Part shown: piece after piece, positions 1-10,532 of the stretch
Position numbering within the stretch: the stretch's first letter is position 1
How the letters are laid out: every line of letters starts with the position of its first letter
Assembly (NCBI GenBank): GCA_030268105.1
Contig: BSDZ01000005.1
Location: 62,001 to 126,000 of the forward strand
Source: Volvox africanus
Lineage: Eukaryota; Chlorophyta; Chlorophyceae; Chlamydomonadales; Volvocaceae
Length of the DNA stretch: 64,000 nucleotides
Reading direction: 5' to 3'
Notes under the pieces: generated by a model
Seen by the model: only the letters and a program-made list of their open reading frames with translations
The model's database searches: none
Told to the model about the DNA's origin: nothing
Translations under genes and position numbers: made by a program

Positions 1-3000
1 TCTCAAGAAAATCATCATTCGTGTCCTTAGGCAATACAGATCATTATTAATATTATTGTTTCGTGGTTCTTGTTGGCAATCGTATGCAAGGGGTTTATAG
101 GTGTGGTACGGATTCTCACACATTGGCCCAGCCCTTGTGAGCGCTCTGAGCGTGTTATAGTCTCAAGAAAATCATCATTCGTGTCCTTAGGCAATACAGA
201 TCATTATTAATATTATTGTTTCGTGGTTCTTGTTGGCAATCGTATGCAAGGGGTTTATAGGTGTGGTACGGATTCTCACACATTGGCCCAGCCCTTGTGA
301 GCGCTCTTAGCGTGTTATAGTCTCAAGAAAATCATCATTCGTGTCCTTAGGCAATACAGATCATTATTAATATTATTGTTTCGTGGTTCTTGTTGGCAAT
401 CGTATGCAAGGGGTTTATAGGTGTGGTACGGATTCTCACACATTGGCCCAGCCCTTGTGAGCGCTCTGAGCGTGTTATAGTCTCAAGAAAATCATCATTC
501 GTGTCCTTAGGCAATACAGATCATTATCAATATTATTGTTTCGTGGTTCTTGCTGGCAATCGTATGCAAGGGGTTTATAGGTGTGGTACGGATTCTCACA
601 CATTGGCCCAGCCCTTGTGAGCGCTCTGAGCATGTTATAGTCTCAAGAAAATCATCATTCGTGTCCTTAGGCAATACAGATCATTATTAATATTATTGTT
701 TCGTGGTTCTTGCTGGCAATCGTATGCAAGGGGTTTATAGGTGTGGTACGGATCCCCACACATTGGCCCAGCCCTTGTGAGCGCTCTGAGCGTGTTATAG
801 TCTCAAGAAAATCATCATTCGTGTCCTTAGGCAATACAGATCATTATTAATATTATTGTTTCGTGGTTCTTGCTGGCAATCGTATGCAAGGGGTTTATAG
901 GTGTGGTACGGATTCCCACACACTGGCCCAGCCCTTGTGAGCGCTCTGAGCATGTTATAGTCTCAAGAAAATCATCATTCGTGTCCTTAGGCAATACAGA
1001 TCATTATTAATATTATTGTTTCGTGGTTCTTGCTGGCAATCGTATGCAAGGGGTTTATAGGTGTGGTACGGATCCCCACACATTGGCCCAGCCCTTGTGA
1101 GCGCTCTGAGCGTGTTATAGTCTCAAGAAAATCATCATTCGTGTCCTTAGGCAATACAGATCATTATTAATATTATTGTTTCGTGGTTCTTGCTGGCAAT
1201 CGTATGCAAGGGGTTTATAGGTGTGGTACGGATTCCCACACATTGGCCCAGCCCTTGTGAGCGCTCTGAGCATGTTATAGTCTCAAGAAAATCATCATTC
1301 GTGTCCTTAGGCAATACAGATCATTATTAATATTATTGTTTCGTGGTTCTTGCTGGCAATCGTATGCAAGGGGTTTATAGGTGTGGTACGGATTCCCACA
1401 CATTGGCCCAGCCCTTGTGAGCGCTCTGAGCGTGTTATAGTCTCAAGAAAATCATCATTCGTGTCCTTAGGCAATACAGATCATTATTAATATTATTGTT
1501 TCGTGGTTCTTGTTGGCAATCGTATGCAAGGGGTTTATAGGTGTGGTACGGATTCTCACACATTGGCCCAGCCCTTGTGAGCGATCTGAGCGTGTTATAG
1601 TCTCAAGAAAATCATCATTCGTGTCCTTAGGCAATACAGATCATTATTAATATTATTGTTTCGTGGTTCTTGCTGGCAATCGTATGCAAGGGGTTTATAG
1701 GTGTGGTACGGATTCCCACACATTGGCCCAGCCCTTGTGAGCGCTCTGAGCGTGTTATAGTCTCAAGAAAATCATCATTCGTGTCCTTAGGCAATACAGA
1801 TCATTATTAATATTATTGTTTCGTGGTTCTTGCTGGCAATCGTATGCAAGGGGTTTATAGGTGTGGTACGGATTCTCACACATTGGCCCAGCCCTTGTGA
1901 GCGCTCTGAGCGTGTTATAGTCTCAAGAAAATCATCATTCGTGTCCTTAGGCAATACAGATCATTATTAATATTATTGTTTCGTGGTTCTTGCTGGCAAT
2001 CGTATGCAAGGGGTTTATAGGTGTGGTACGGATTCTCACACATTGGCCCAGCCCTTGTGAGCGCTCTGAGCATGTTATAGTCTCAAGAAAATCATCATTC
2101 GTGTCCTTAGGCAATACAGATCATTATTAATATTATTGTTTCGTGGTTCTTGCTGGCAATCGTATGCAAGGGGTTTATAGGTGTGGTACGGATTCCCACA
2201 CATTGGCCCAGCCCTTGTGAGCGATCTGAGCGTGTTATAGTCTCAAGAAAATCATCATTCGTGTCCTTAGGCAATACAGATCATTATTAATATTATTGTT
2301 TCGTGGTTCTTGTTGGCAATCGTATGCAAGGGGTTTATAGGTGTGGTACGGATTCTCACACATTGGCCCAGCCCTTGTGAGCGCTCTGAGCGTGTTATAG
2401 TCTCAAGAAAATCATCATTCGTGTCCTTAGGCAATACAGATCATTATTAATATTATTGTTTCGTGGTTCTTGCTGGCAATCGTATGCAAGGGGTTTATAG
2501 GTGTGGTACGGATTCCCACACATTGGCCCAGCCCTTGTGAGCGATCTGAGCGTGTTATAGTCTCAAGAAAATCATCATTCGTGTCCTTAGGCAATACAGA
2601 TCATTATTAATATTATTGTTTCGTGGTTCTTGCTGGCAATCGTATGCAAGGGGTTTATAGGTGTGGTACGGATTCTCACACATTGGCCCAGCCCTTGTGA
2701 GCGCTCTGAGCGTGTTATAGTCTCAAGAAAATCATCATTCGTGTCCTTAGGCAATACAGATCATTATTAATATTATTGTTTCGTGGTTCTTGCTGGCAAT
2801 CGTATGCAAGGGGTTTATAGGTGTGGTACGGATTCTCACACATTGGCCCAGCCCTTGTGAGCGCTCTGAGCATGTTATAGTCTCAAGAAAATCATCATTC
2901 GTGTCCTTAGGCAATACAGATCATTATTAATATTATTGTTTCGTGGTTCTTGCTGGCAATCGTATGCAAGGGGTTTATAGGTGTGGTACGGATTCCCACA

Positions 3001-3785
3001 CATTGGCCCAGCCCTTGTGAGCGCTCTGAGCGTGTTATAGTCTCAAGAAAATCATCATTCGTGTCCTTAGGCAATACAGATCATTATTAATATTACTGTT
3101 TCGTGGTTCTTGCTGGCAATCGTATGCAAGGGGTTTATAGGTGGGGTACGGATTCTCACACATTGGCCCAGCCCTTGTGAGCGCTCTGAGCATGTTATAG
3201 TCTCAAGAAAATCATCATTCGTGTCCTTAGGCAATACAGATCATTATTAATATTATTGTTTCGTGGTTCTTGTTGGCAATCGTATGCAAGGGGTTTATAG
3301 GTGTGGTACGGATTCTCACACATTGGCCCAGCCCTTGTGAGCGCTCTGAGCGTGTTATAGTCTCAAGAAAATCATCATTCGTGTCCTTAGGCAATACAGA
3401 TCATTATTAATATTATTGTTTCGTGGTTCTTGCTGGCAATCGTATGCAAGGGGTTTATAGGTGTGGTACGGATTCTCACACATTGGCCCAGCCCTTGTGA
3501 GCGCTCTGAGCGTGTTATAGTCTCAAGAAAATCATCATTCGTGTCCTTAGGCAATACAGATCATTATTAATATTATTGTTTCGTGGTTCTTGCTGGCAAT
3601 CGTATGCAAGGGGTTTATAGGTGTGGTACGGATTCTCACACATTGGCCCAGCCCTTGTGAGCGCTCTGAGCGTGTTATAGTCTCAAGAAAATCATCATTC
3701 GTGTCCTTAGGCAATACAGATCATTATTAATATTATTGTTTCGTGGTTCTTGCTGGCAATCGTATGCAAGGGGTTTATAGGCGTG
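1..3785 (+). repeat. 160-bp satellite array, block 1 (left end outside window)
   Basis: Head-to-tail monomers begin with TCTCAAGAAA and end with GTTATAG. Starts fall at 1, 161, 321 and so on, giving 23 full units plus 105 bp, where the retrotransposon interrupts unit 24. No length change is visible. Differences between units are single substitutions at recurring places: unit position 73 (T/C), 116 (T/C), 144 (C/A) and 152 (G/A). The array was already running at base 1, so its left boundary is not in this window. Short open frames inside the units appear when position 48 is C, which removes a TAA; they are by-products of the repeat, not genes. Confidence 0.98.
3781..3785. other. Target-site duplication of the LTR element (left copy)
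   Basis: GCGTG directly precedes the 5' LTR. The same five bases follow the 3' LTR at 10,955-10,959. A five-base duplication is usual for Ty3/gypsy integrases. The sequence corresponds to satellite unit positions 101-105 of the less common GCGTGGTACAG variant, which also occurs intact near 19,115 and 21,355. Confidence 0.93.
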
Positions 3786-4207
3786 TGTTGTATCCTTAAT
3801 GCATTTCGGTAATTCATTAAGATATAATAATTATCTGTTTATTAATTTATAATATAATATATTTAATATCATATTAACTGTTTCATGTTTCCATCTGGCA
3901 TTCGATTTGTGGATTTGGTCTCGGCTGTCGACGACCAATACTAACCGACTTCCTGAAACATCCGAACCTGTCGGTTACTCCATAACCTGTATGGAATGGG
4001 CCATTTACCGCCTGAATGGTAAATGGTGGAACATCTGGTTCCTGGTTCACTGAATCTCCGGTTGTAGTGGTGACTTCTGAAGGTCACGCCCGGTTCGAGG
4101 CCTTATGGTCTCTCAAGTACGACCTAGTCGGCGGCTCTACTTAATCGGGCTCTGGCACAACAACCGGTATCTTTTGATACCACCCTTCGTGGGTACCATA
4201 TACAACA
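3786..4207 (+). repeat. 5' long terminal repeat
   Basis: This 422-bp repeat is matched by 10,533-10,954. The only difference seen by direct comparison is in the early AT-rich part (TTATTAATTT here, TTATTATTTT in the 3' copy). The ends form a 7-bp inverted repeat, TGTTGTA/TACAACA. The AT-rich stretch from about 3,820 to 3,875 could hold the U3 promoter, but no specific TATA box can be assigned. Confidence 0.95.
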
Positions 4208-4210
4208 AGC

Positions 4211-4223
4211 TGGTATCGAGACC
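4211..4223 (+). other. Probable primer-binding site
   Basis: TGGTATCGAGACC starts three bases after the 5' LTR. TGGTATC is the usual start of sites complementary to the 3' end (GATACCA) of initiator methionine tRNA in plant and algal retroelements. The remaining bases differ from the land-plant initiator tRNA, so the primer identity is an inference. Confidence 0.65.
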
Positions 4224-4354
4224 GTTCCTCCCTGGGACGTCTCGTCAAGTCTTCCGCTGAAATCGTTCAAGCCTTCTCAAGTCTTTCTGTGGTAACTGCT
4301 CAAGCCACTCTAACCGCGCAACGCGCTCAAGCCACTCAAGCTGCCCTTTTATAA

Positions 4355-4462
4355 ATGGACATCGACCACGATCTTCCTCCTGCCGACATCCCTCTGGACA
4401 TGGAGACATTGCCTGAGGAGCTGGGCGCCGCCATTTTCGCTGCGGCTACCACCGGTCTGTAA
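4355..4462 (+). CDS. Short leader ORF (35 aa) upstream of gag
   Basis: An ATG directly after an in-frame TAA opens 35 codons ending in TAA at 4,460-4,462. The peptide is acidic at the start (MDIDHDLPPADIPLD) and Ala-rich at the end. It lies in the roughly 800-bp leader, after short GCTCAAGCCACTC-type repeats. A GT within its last codons (CTGTAATA) could act as a donor, and an acceptor ending AACAG at about 4,972 would join in the gag frame. It may therefore be a regulatory upstream ORF, an extra gag exon or chance. Confidence 0.25.
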   Translation: MDIDHDLPPADIPLDMETLPEELGAAIFAAATTGL

Positions 4463-5012
4463 TATTCACGAAATTAGTCTAGTGACACTTAGAACCTGCT
4501 CTCTGTGAGTTTGGCTTTGCTTTCTGTTAAAGTCAATCTCTAAGTTAGTCGCGGTCAACGTGGCTCGCGACCTAGACAATTCTGCCTTCTCTGTTAGGTA
4601 ATATCTTCCTGCAACACTGCTTTCTATCTAGAACTTGTATTGCAGTTTTGCTGAGGAATCCCTGTAGTTGCGGGTTCGATAGTACCTTCGCATCGAATCC
4701 AACGAGGAGTCGACTTCGTGAATTCACTTCGGCTTTCACTAATACATATATATCTCTATTACTTGAAAGGTATTGTGTTTGTTCCAACCGCCGTGAGTGC
4801 TTCTGCAGTGTCAACACCTCAGACCCTTCGGAGCGGCACCTCTGCCCAGTCACTCCGATCCATCGCAAATCAACTTCACGCGCGGACTTCAAAATTTTTG
4901 AAGTTCATCGAAGGCATCCAAGCGTTGGGTAGGCCCTGGTCCTTGCCTTTGCTTTGCCTTTCGCCAGAACAGTCACTCGCAGTTCGATCTGTTAGGCTTT
5001 CAGGCATACAAT

Positions 5013-6392
5013 ATGCAAGCCTCGAACTTAGCGAATGCTGTCTCGGCTCTTGCTGCCAACACCTTTCAGTTTGTTGGCCGGATTGCTGCTAATGCTAGCC
5101 AAGCGAATAGGTGGGAATGGCTCTCTAGGTTGACACAGCCACCAAATGCTGCTGTGGCAGGCGGTATCGACCTTCCGAACCAGCCTTCACCTATTCCCAG
5201 GCAAGGCGGCACAGCATCCCCTGAGGCACCTACATCACCTATTTATGCCCCATCCCCTTTTTATGTTCATGGCCCTGCTGTAGTGTCAAACCATTTGACA
5301 CCTGGTGCCGTGGATATTCCTGGGATGGCTCCCGCTGCTGCCGCAACAACTTGTGCTGCTGTTGCGGGCACCTCTTCCAGGCCACCTGGGCCTCCTCATA
5401 CTGGACATGAGGACGAGGTGATAAAAATAGCGATCGCAGTGCCTAAGCTGAATATCCCTATGGATGTTAAGCTTTCTGATTTAGGACGAGTTGCTGCGCC
5501 TCTAACACGGGCCTTTGTCCGTAATGTTAGGAACTACTTTGCCACAGCCCGTGGGGGTCAACAGGACTCTACGCGCCGTCTTTTCTTGGCCACTGCCTTT
5601 GAAGGCGCGGCAAGATTATGGCACGATCAATGGACTAACGCAAGGGATTCTTATACATCTGAGGAACTGCTAGAAGCACTGCTTGTCCGTTTTGCACCCC
5701 AGGTCCAGTCACGTGACACTGAGGCACGCCTGAAATTAAATGCTGGCAAATATCGCATGCGCCCTGGAGAAACTGTCTCTGCCTATCAGAGCCGCTTTGA
5801 GGCTCTTGTCACGCCCATTGCGGACCTGTCTGATAGTGAGCGTGTGTTTTGGTTTCAGCAGGGCCTCTCATCCGACCTTAGTGGGGACTGTGCAACTGAC
5901 CTGTCGGGTAAAACCTTTAAGTCATATACAGACTTGGTTCAGTTCTCCCTGGGAGCTGAACTTAGGTTACTGGCCCGACGGGAATCTGACAAACTGGCCC
6001 GTCCCAAAATGAACATGCTGTCGGTACAGGACATGGCCTGCGACGACCCTGACGAGGAGACCCCGGCGCCCCCGACCAAAAAACCGCGGGCTGCATCCGT
6101 TCGTCCAGGCATCACCGGGCACGAGGATCAGCCGCGGCAGGTTAAGGGCGCCGGTAAGTCTAAGAGGGGCGGCGGACAGCAGGGGAGGCACTTGGCCCCA
6201 AAAGGGGGCCACGTGCAGAAGAAGGGGCCCAAGCAGAACCTAGCGGAATATTTAACCACATTCAAATGTACTAGACGGGAGTTCCATTTCCGTAAACAAC
6301 ATGGGATGTGCCTCCGTTGCGGTTCCGACCAACATAGGGTTGACTCCTGCCCAATGCTGGGGGCGGAGAAAAATAAGGGTAAGGACCACTAG
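5013..6392 (+). CDS. gag: Gag polyprotein of the chromovirus
   Basis: This is a 459-residue structural protein of the retrotransposon, expected to form the cytoplasmic capsid. Residues about 1-130 are Ala/Pro-rich. Residues about 140-300 match the Retrotrans_gag pattern, with a Trp-containing core near ARLWHDQW and a later YQSRFEAL-like segment. A basic Gly/Lys-rich stretch precedes one CCHC zinc knuckle near the C-terminus (C-x2-C-x4-H-x4-C, beginning CLRC), which binds RNA. The first ATG of the frame is at 5,013, although the frame is open back to 4,902, so an upstream spliced exon is possible. It ends at a TAG and the same frame continues directly into pol. Confidence 0.9.
   Translation: MQASNLANAVSALAANTFQFVGRIAANASQANRWEWLSRLTQPPNAAVAGGIDLPNQPSPIPRQGGTASPEAPTSPIYAPSPFYVHGPAVVSNHLTPGAVDIPGMAPAAAATTCAAVAGTSSRPPGPPHTGHEDEVIKIAIAVPKLNIPMDVKLSDLGRVAAPLTRAFVRNVRNYFATARGGQQDSTRRLFLATAFEGAARLWHDQWTNARDSYTSEELLEALLVRFAPQVQSRDTEARLKLNAGKYRMRPGETVSAYQSRFEALVTPIADLSDSERVFWFQQGLSSDLSGDCATDLSGKTFKSYTDLVQFSLGAELRLLARRESDKLARPKMNMLSVQDMACDDPDEETPAPPTKKPRAASVRPGITGHEDQPRQVKGAGKSKRGGGQQGRHLAPKGGHVQKKGPKQNLAEYLTTFKCTRREFHFRKQHGMCLRCGSDQHRVDSCPMLGAEKNKGKDH
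6390..6392 (+). promoter_or_regulatory. In-frame TAG between gag and pol: candidate readthrough site
   Basis: The gag stop (CAC TAG GAA) is followed in the same frame by an uninterrupted reading frame into pol. The first ATG downstream is at 6,450, inside pol. Most chromoviruses encode gag-pol as one frame or use frameshifting. One stop in an otherwise intact young element therefore suggests UAG readthrough as in some retroviruses, or a CAG-to-TAG mutation in this copy. The sequence alone cannot decide. Confidence 0.5.
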
Positions 6393-9300
6393 GAACTTGC
6401 CCAGGCTGGTATAGAGGGATCACCACCTGGGGTCTTTGCTGTGGGCCAGATGGTAGCAAAGTGCCGTGCAGTACGGGCTCTTTTGCCCTCTGTTTTAAAC
6501 CAAGTGGAGCAGGTGATAGGGAGACGTTTTTCTTTTGATGCACGAACTGTCCGTGCCGGCTTTGATGGCTTTTGTAATCTGTTTGAGCCTCAAGGTCGCC
6601 CCCTATCCTCCGCTAACTTGGGTGGGCATACTATCTTGTTCACTCCCTCTTCACTCTGCGAGCTACAGAAGCAATTAGCTCTCTTTAGGGCATGCAAACG
6701 TCAACACCCTGATACCTCAGCATGCATCTTGCTGCCTGAGTATGTGTCCCGACGCAACCCTTCTTTTCTGTCGGGAATGCAACGGGTCTTAAGGTTTAAT
6801 CCAGGGACGGCTCTTTTCCATAGCCTTGATATGGCAGGTGAGGTTGTTCAACTCCCTGGAAGCCCATACTCTGTTGACGTCTGGTTTGCTGCTCCTAAAT
6901 CGGTTCAGGAGGGCTTGCCTGAGACTGAACCCTGTATTTCAGTTCTCTGCTTGCCTAAAGCTGCTGCCCTGATAGGTGCTGGCGTACCTCTGATCACCGT
7001 AAGTACGGCAGGTCGTACGTTCACCGCCCTAGCCGACTCTGGAGCCAGTGATGATTTCATTTCGGCTTCAGTGGTTACGCAGCTTGGCCTGAAACCTAGC
7101 CCATGCTCCTGGTCAGAAGTTACCCTTGCTGATGGGGGTAAGCAGGCTATCTTGGGGCAGGTTAATCTTCGTCTATCTGCAGGTCCTTTAAGGTTAAATG
7201 TCCGCCCATACGTGTTGCCTGAGCTAACTGACGCTGCCACGTATATCTTGGGTTCTTCCACGCTAGCACAGTATGGGGCTGTCCTTGACTATGAGGCTAA
7301 ATCTTTGCGCCTGCGCAAGGGGAATCTAGTCTGCAAGGTACCCTTTACTACTGCCGGACAGCCACCAGATCAGATGACACCTGCGCCTTGCTTTAATTAT
7401 GCAACCACTGCTATCTGTCAGCATACTGAACCTGAAGTTGTTGGCAGAAAAGCAGCAGTTCGCATGATTCGCAAGGGGGCCCATGCTTTACTAGTACGGC
7501 CCAAGTTGCACCTGAATGCAACTTCTATCCCAGCTGATGCCACTGACCCTGAGCTTGAGGCCCTGTTACAGGAATATGCAGATATATTCCAGGAGGTCCC
7601 TGGTAAGCCTCCAATGCGGCCTGTGGATCACACCATACCTTTGGTGCCTGGTGCAGTACCCGTTTCCCGCCCCATGTATCGGCTAAGCCCCTTGGAGCTG
7701 GACGAGGTCAAACGACAGGTTACTGAGCTGCTGAAAAAAGGTATGATACGGCCAAGCACATCCCCATACTCCGCCCCTATTCTGTTTGTGGGAAAGAAGG
7801 ATGGGACTCTGAGAATGTGCATTGACTATAGGGGGTTAAATGCCGCAACAGTTAAGAACCGTTACCCCCTCCCACGTGTCGATGATCTGCTGGATAAGCT
7901 AAAAGATTCTGCATTCTTTAGCTCTATTGACCTCCAGCAGGGGTATAATCAGATTCGTATAGCAGAATCTGACATCCCTAAAACGGCTTTCCGTACGCCG
8001 TTTGGCCATTTTGAATATACTGTCCTTAGTTTCGGACTGACGAACGCCCCTGCAACGTTCCAAGCCGTCATGGACCGCATCTTCAGGCCATACATCGACA
8101 AATTCGTCATCTGTTATCTGGACGATATCCTGGTGTTTTCAAAGACCCGTGAGGAGCACATACAACACCTCCGCCTGGTCTTTGAGGTTCTGCGGCGTGA
8201 GCAGCTGTATGCTAAGCGTTCTAAGTGCCACTGGGCACAACCACAGGTGGAGTATCTGGGGCATATAGTGTCTCAGGGCGGCATACAGATGGACCCCCGG
8301 AAAACTGCTGTTGTTCGGGATTGGCCAGTGCCCTCCAACCTTCAGGAACTGCGTAAGTTTTTGGGCCTGACCAACTACTTTCGTAAGTTCATAGAGCGCT
8401 ACTCAGTCATTGCTGCACCGCTAACAAACCTCACACGTAAGGGAGCCTTCTCTTCACCTGAGGCCTGGACCCCCGCATGCCAAGAAGCTTTTGATGCTTT
8501 GAAGCGTGCTATCTCTGATGATATTATCCTGCACTTCCCTGACTACTCATTGCCGTTCCGTGTAGAGGTCATAACTGATGCATCTATACATGGGACGGGG
8601 GCAGTTCTGTTGCAGCAGGGACGCCCCATTGCATATACGAGTAAGAAGTTTTCGGGGGCTGAAACCCGTTATACCACTGGGGAACAGGAATTTCTGGCGG
8701 TCCTACATGCCTTGAAGGAATGGCGATGTTACCTTGAGGGCCGGCCTTTTGCCCTCAAGACTGATCACAAACCCCTTACGTTTCTGCAAGGTGTGCCCTC
8801 CCTTAACCGACGCCAGGCCCGCTGGATGGAATACCTGGCACGGTTTAACTTTGATTGGGAGTACCTGAGCGGCTCACTTAACATAGCTGATGCTCTCAGT
8901 AGGCACCCCTCACTGCATGCAGCCATTCTGGCGGTAAGCACACGGAGTAGGTCTCAGGCAAAACCTAACTTCGTGCCCTCCGATTTTACCAAGCGCTTGA
9001 AACAGGCTTATGCAGCCGACCCGTGGTTCACAATTCACAACAACACGGGGCACTTGGTACAGGAGCATGGCTTATGGATCCGATCGGAAGGATCCCACCG
9101 TCAGATTGTTGTACCTAACGACGATTCATTACGTCGTGAACTTCTCTCACGTTTTCATGACGGCCCTCTTGCTGGGCATCCTGGCTGCACGCGGTTACTA
9201 GAGCTTTTGCGGCGTCAATTCTGGTGGCCCCGCATGGCTAAGGACACCGAAAATTATGTCCTCTGTTGTGACCTGTGCCAGCGCAATAAGGCCCAGTCTG

Positions 9301-10463
9301 GTAAAGCACATGGGCATCTCCAACCTCTTCCTATTCCTGACGCTCCGTGGGAAAGCGTCTCTATGGACTTTATTGTTGCGCTGCCCAAAACTGAGGGAGG
9401 ATACGATGCCGTGCTGGTCCTGGTCGACCGTTTCACCAAGATGGTCCACCTGGCCCCCACGACATCATCCTGCACAGCTGAGCAAACGGCCCGTCTATTT
9501 TTCGACAATGTGGTACGTTTGCATGGGGTCCCCAAGTCCGTGGTATCTGACCGCGGCACTCAATTTGCAAGTAAGTTTTGGGGCGCCCTGGGGACTCTGG
9601 TAGGAATGCGGGTGAACCTGTCCACCGCCTACCACCCCCAATCTGATGGGCAAACAGAGCGTGTTAACCGTGCCCTGGGTGATATGCTCCGTAACTTTGC
9701 AGGACGCACCCCTACTGCATGGGATACCTACCTAGCCGCTGCTGAGTTTGCCATTAATAACGCTACTAACCGGTCCGTTGGTAATAGTCCGTTTTTCCTG
9801 AATTACGGTTTTAACCCTGCTTTGCCTGTTTGGCGGGAGTTGGACGTAAATGTTCCAGCTGCAAAAACGTTTGCTAAGTCTTTCGTGTCCCGACTAACTG
9901 ACGCTAAAGCTTGCCTGGAAGCTGCACAGCAACGGGCTATGGACTATTATAACAAGTCCAAAAAGGACGTCACGTTCACCAAGGGCCAGCTGGTTATGTT
10001 GAGCACGAAGAACCTTCGTTCCCTGGCTGATGGGTCTCGCAAGTTATTACCGCGCTTTGTGGGGCCTTATCCTGTCGTACGCATGGTAGGGTCGGTGGCT
10101 GTAGAGTTACAACTCCCATCTGACCTACGCATTCATCCCACATTTCATGTATCTCTCGTACGTCCATATCGGGGTACTCTGCCTGAGGCTAACGATAGCA
10201 TCCCTCCTGTTACGGAAGCTAATCCCTCTACCTGGTTATCGGGTAAGCAGACCCTGTATGCTGTCGAACGTATCCTAGATTATCGTGCACGACGTGTTGG
10301 CAAGGGCAGGCGTAAGCGCAATGTGCATGAGTACCTGGTTAAATGGTCTGGGTATTCATCTGAGCACAATAGCTGGGAACCGGCACGTAACTTCACCCCT
10401 GACATGAAACCCCTGCTTGATGAAGCTAGGCTGCGGGCACAGTCTAAGGACGGACCTCTCTGA
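6393..10463 (+). CDS. pol: Pol polyprotein with chromodomain (PR-RT-RH-IN-CHD)
   Basis: The frame is open from the codon after the gag TAG. Residue numbers here count from the GTG codon at 6,441 (1,340 residues). The protease active site DSGA is at 199-202. Reverse transcriptase spans about 410-600, with YLDD at 559-562. RNase H follows, with its TDAS motif near 712. The integrase zinc motif is H906/H913/C943/C946, and the catalytic triad D976, D1037, E1073 has the exact D-D(35)-E spacing. A chromodomain at about 1,273-1,328 contains YLVKWSGY. Chromodomains in this family bind methylated histone H3 and guide integration to heterochromatin. No frameshift or internal stop is present, so the protein looks functional if translated. 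Confidence 0.95.
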   Translation, partial: ELAQAGIEGSPPGVFAVGQMVAKCRAVRALLPSVLNQVEQVIGRRFSFDARTVRAGFDGFCNLFEPQGRPLSSANLGGHTILFTPSSLCELQKQLALFRACKRQHPDTSACILLPEYVSRRNPSFLSGMQRVLRFNPGTALFHSLDMAGEVVQLPGSPYSVDVWFAAPKSVQEGLPETEPCISVLCLPKAAALIGAGVPLITVSTAGRTFTALADSGASDDFISASVVTQLGLKPSPCSWSEVTLADGGKQAILGQVNLRLSAGPLRLNVRPYVLPELTDAATYILGSSTLAQYGAVLDYEAKSLRLRKGNLVCKVPFTTAGQPPDQMTPAPCFNYATTAICQHTEPEVVGRKAAVRMIRKGAHALLVRPKLHLNATSIPADATDPELEALLQEYADIFQEVPGKPPMRPVDHTIPLVPGAVPVSRPMYRLSPLELDEVKRQVTELLKKGMIRPSTSPYSAPILFVGKKDGTLRMCIDYRGLNAATVKNRYPLPRVDDLLDKLKDSAFFSSIDLQQGYNQIRIAESDIPKTAFRTPFGHFEYTVLSFGLTNAPATFQAVMDRIFRPYIDKFVICYLDDILVFSKTREEHIQHLRLVFEVLRREQLYAKRSKCHWAQPQVEYLGHIVSQGGIQMDPRKTAVVRDWPVPSNLQELRKFLGLTNYFRKFIERYSVIAAPLTNLTRKGAFSSPEAWTPACQEAFDALKRAISDDIILHFPDYSLPFRVEVITDASIHGTGAVLLQQGRPIAYTSKKFSGAETRYTTGEQEFLAVLHALKEWRCYLEGRPFALKTDHKPLTFLQGVPSLNRRQARWMEYLARFNFDWEYLSGSLNIADALSRHPSLHAAILAVSTRSRSQAKPNFVPSDFTKRLKQAYAADPWFTIHNNTGHLVQEHGLWIRSEGSHRQIVVPNDDSLRRELLSRFHDGPLAGHPGCTRLLELLRRQFWWPRMAKDTENYVLCCDLCQRNKAQSGKAHGHLQPLPIPDAPWESVSMDFIVALPKTEGGYDAVLVLVDRFTKMVHLAPTTSSCTAEQTARLFFDNVVRLHGVPKSVVSDRGTQFASKFWGALGTLVGMRVNLSTAYHPQSDGQTERVNRALGDMLRNFAGRTPTAWDTYLAAAEFAINNATNRSVGNSPFFLNYGFNPALPVWRELDVNVPAAKTFAKSFVSRLTDAKACLEAAQQRAMDYYNKSKKDVTFTKGQLVMLSTKNLRSLADGSRKLLPRFVGPYPVVRMVGSVAVELQLPSDLRIHPTFHVSLVRPYRGTLPEANDSIPPVTEANPSTWLSGKQTLYAVERILDYRARRVGKGRRKRNVHEYLVKWSGYSSEHNSWEPARNFTPDMKPLLDEARLRAQSKDGPL

Positions 10464-10518
10464 CGCTGTCCTACTTCAACCTGTCTGCTCTCTTCTTATG
10501 CATCGGGACGCTGCATCT

Positions 10519-10528
10519 AGAGGGGGAA
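10519..10528 (+). other. Polypurine tract
   Basis: The run AGAGGGGGAA lies four bases upstream of the 3' LTR, where the primer for plus-strand DNA synthesis is expected in an LTR retrotransposon. Confidence 0.8.
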
Positions 10529-10532
10529 CAAT

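Noticed and set aside
6271..9559. Minus-strand and alternate-frame ORFs within the retrotransposon
   Set aside because: All lie within gag or pol, whose domains and catalytic residues are intact in the plus-strand frame.
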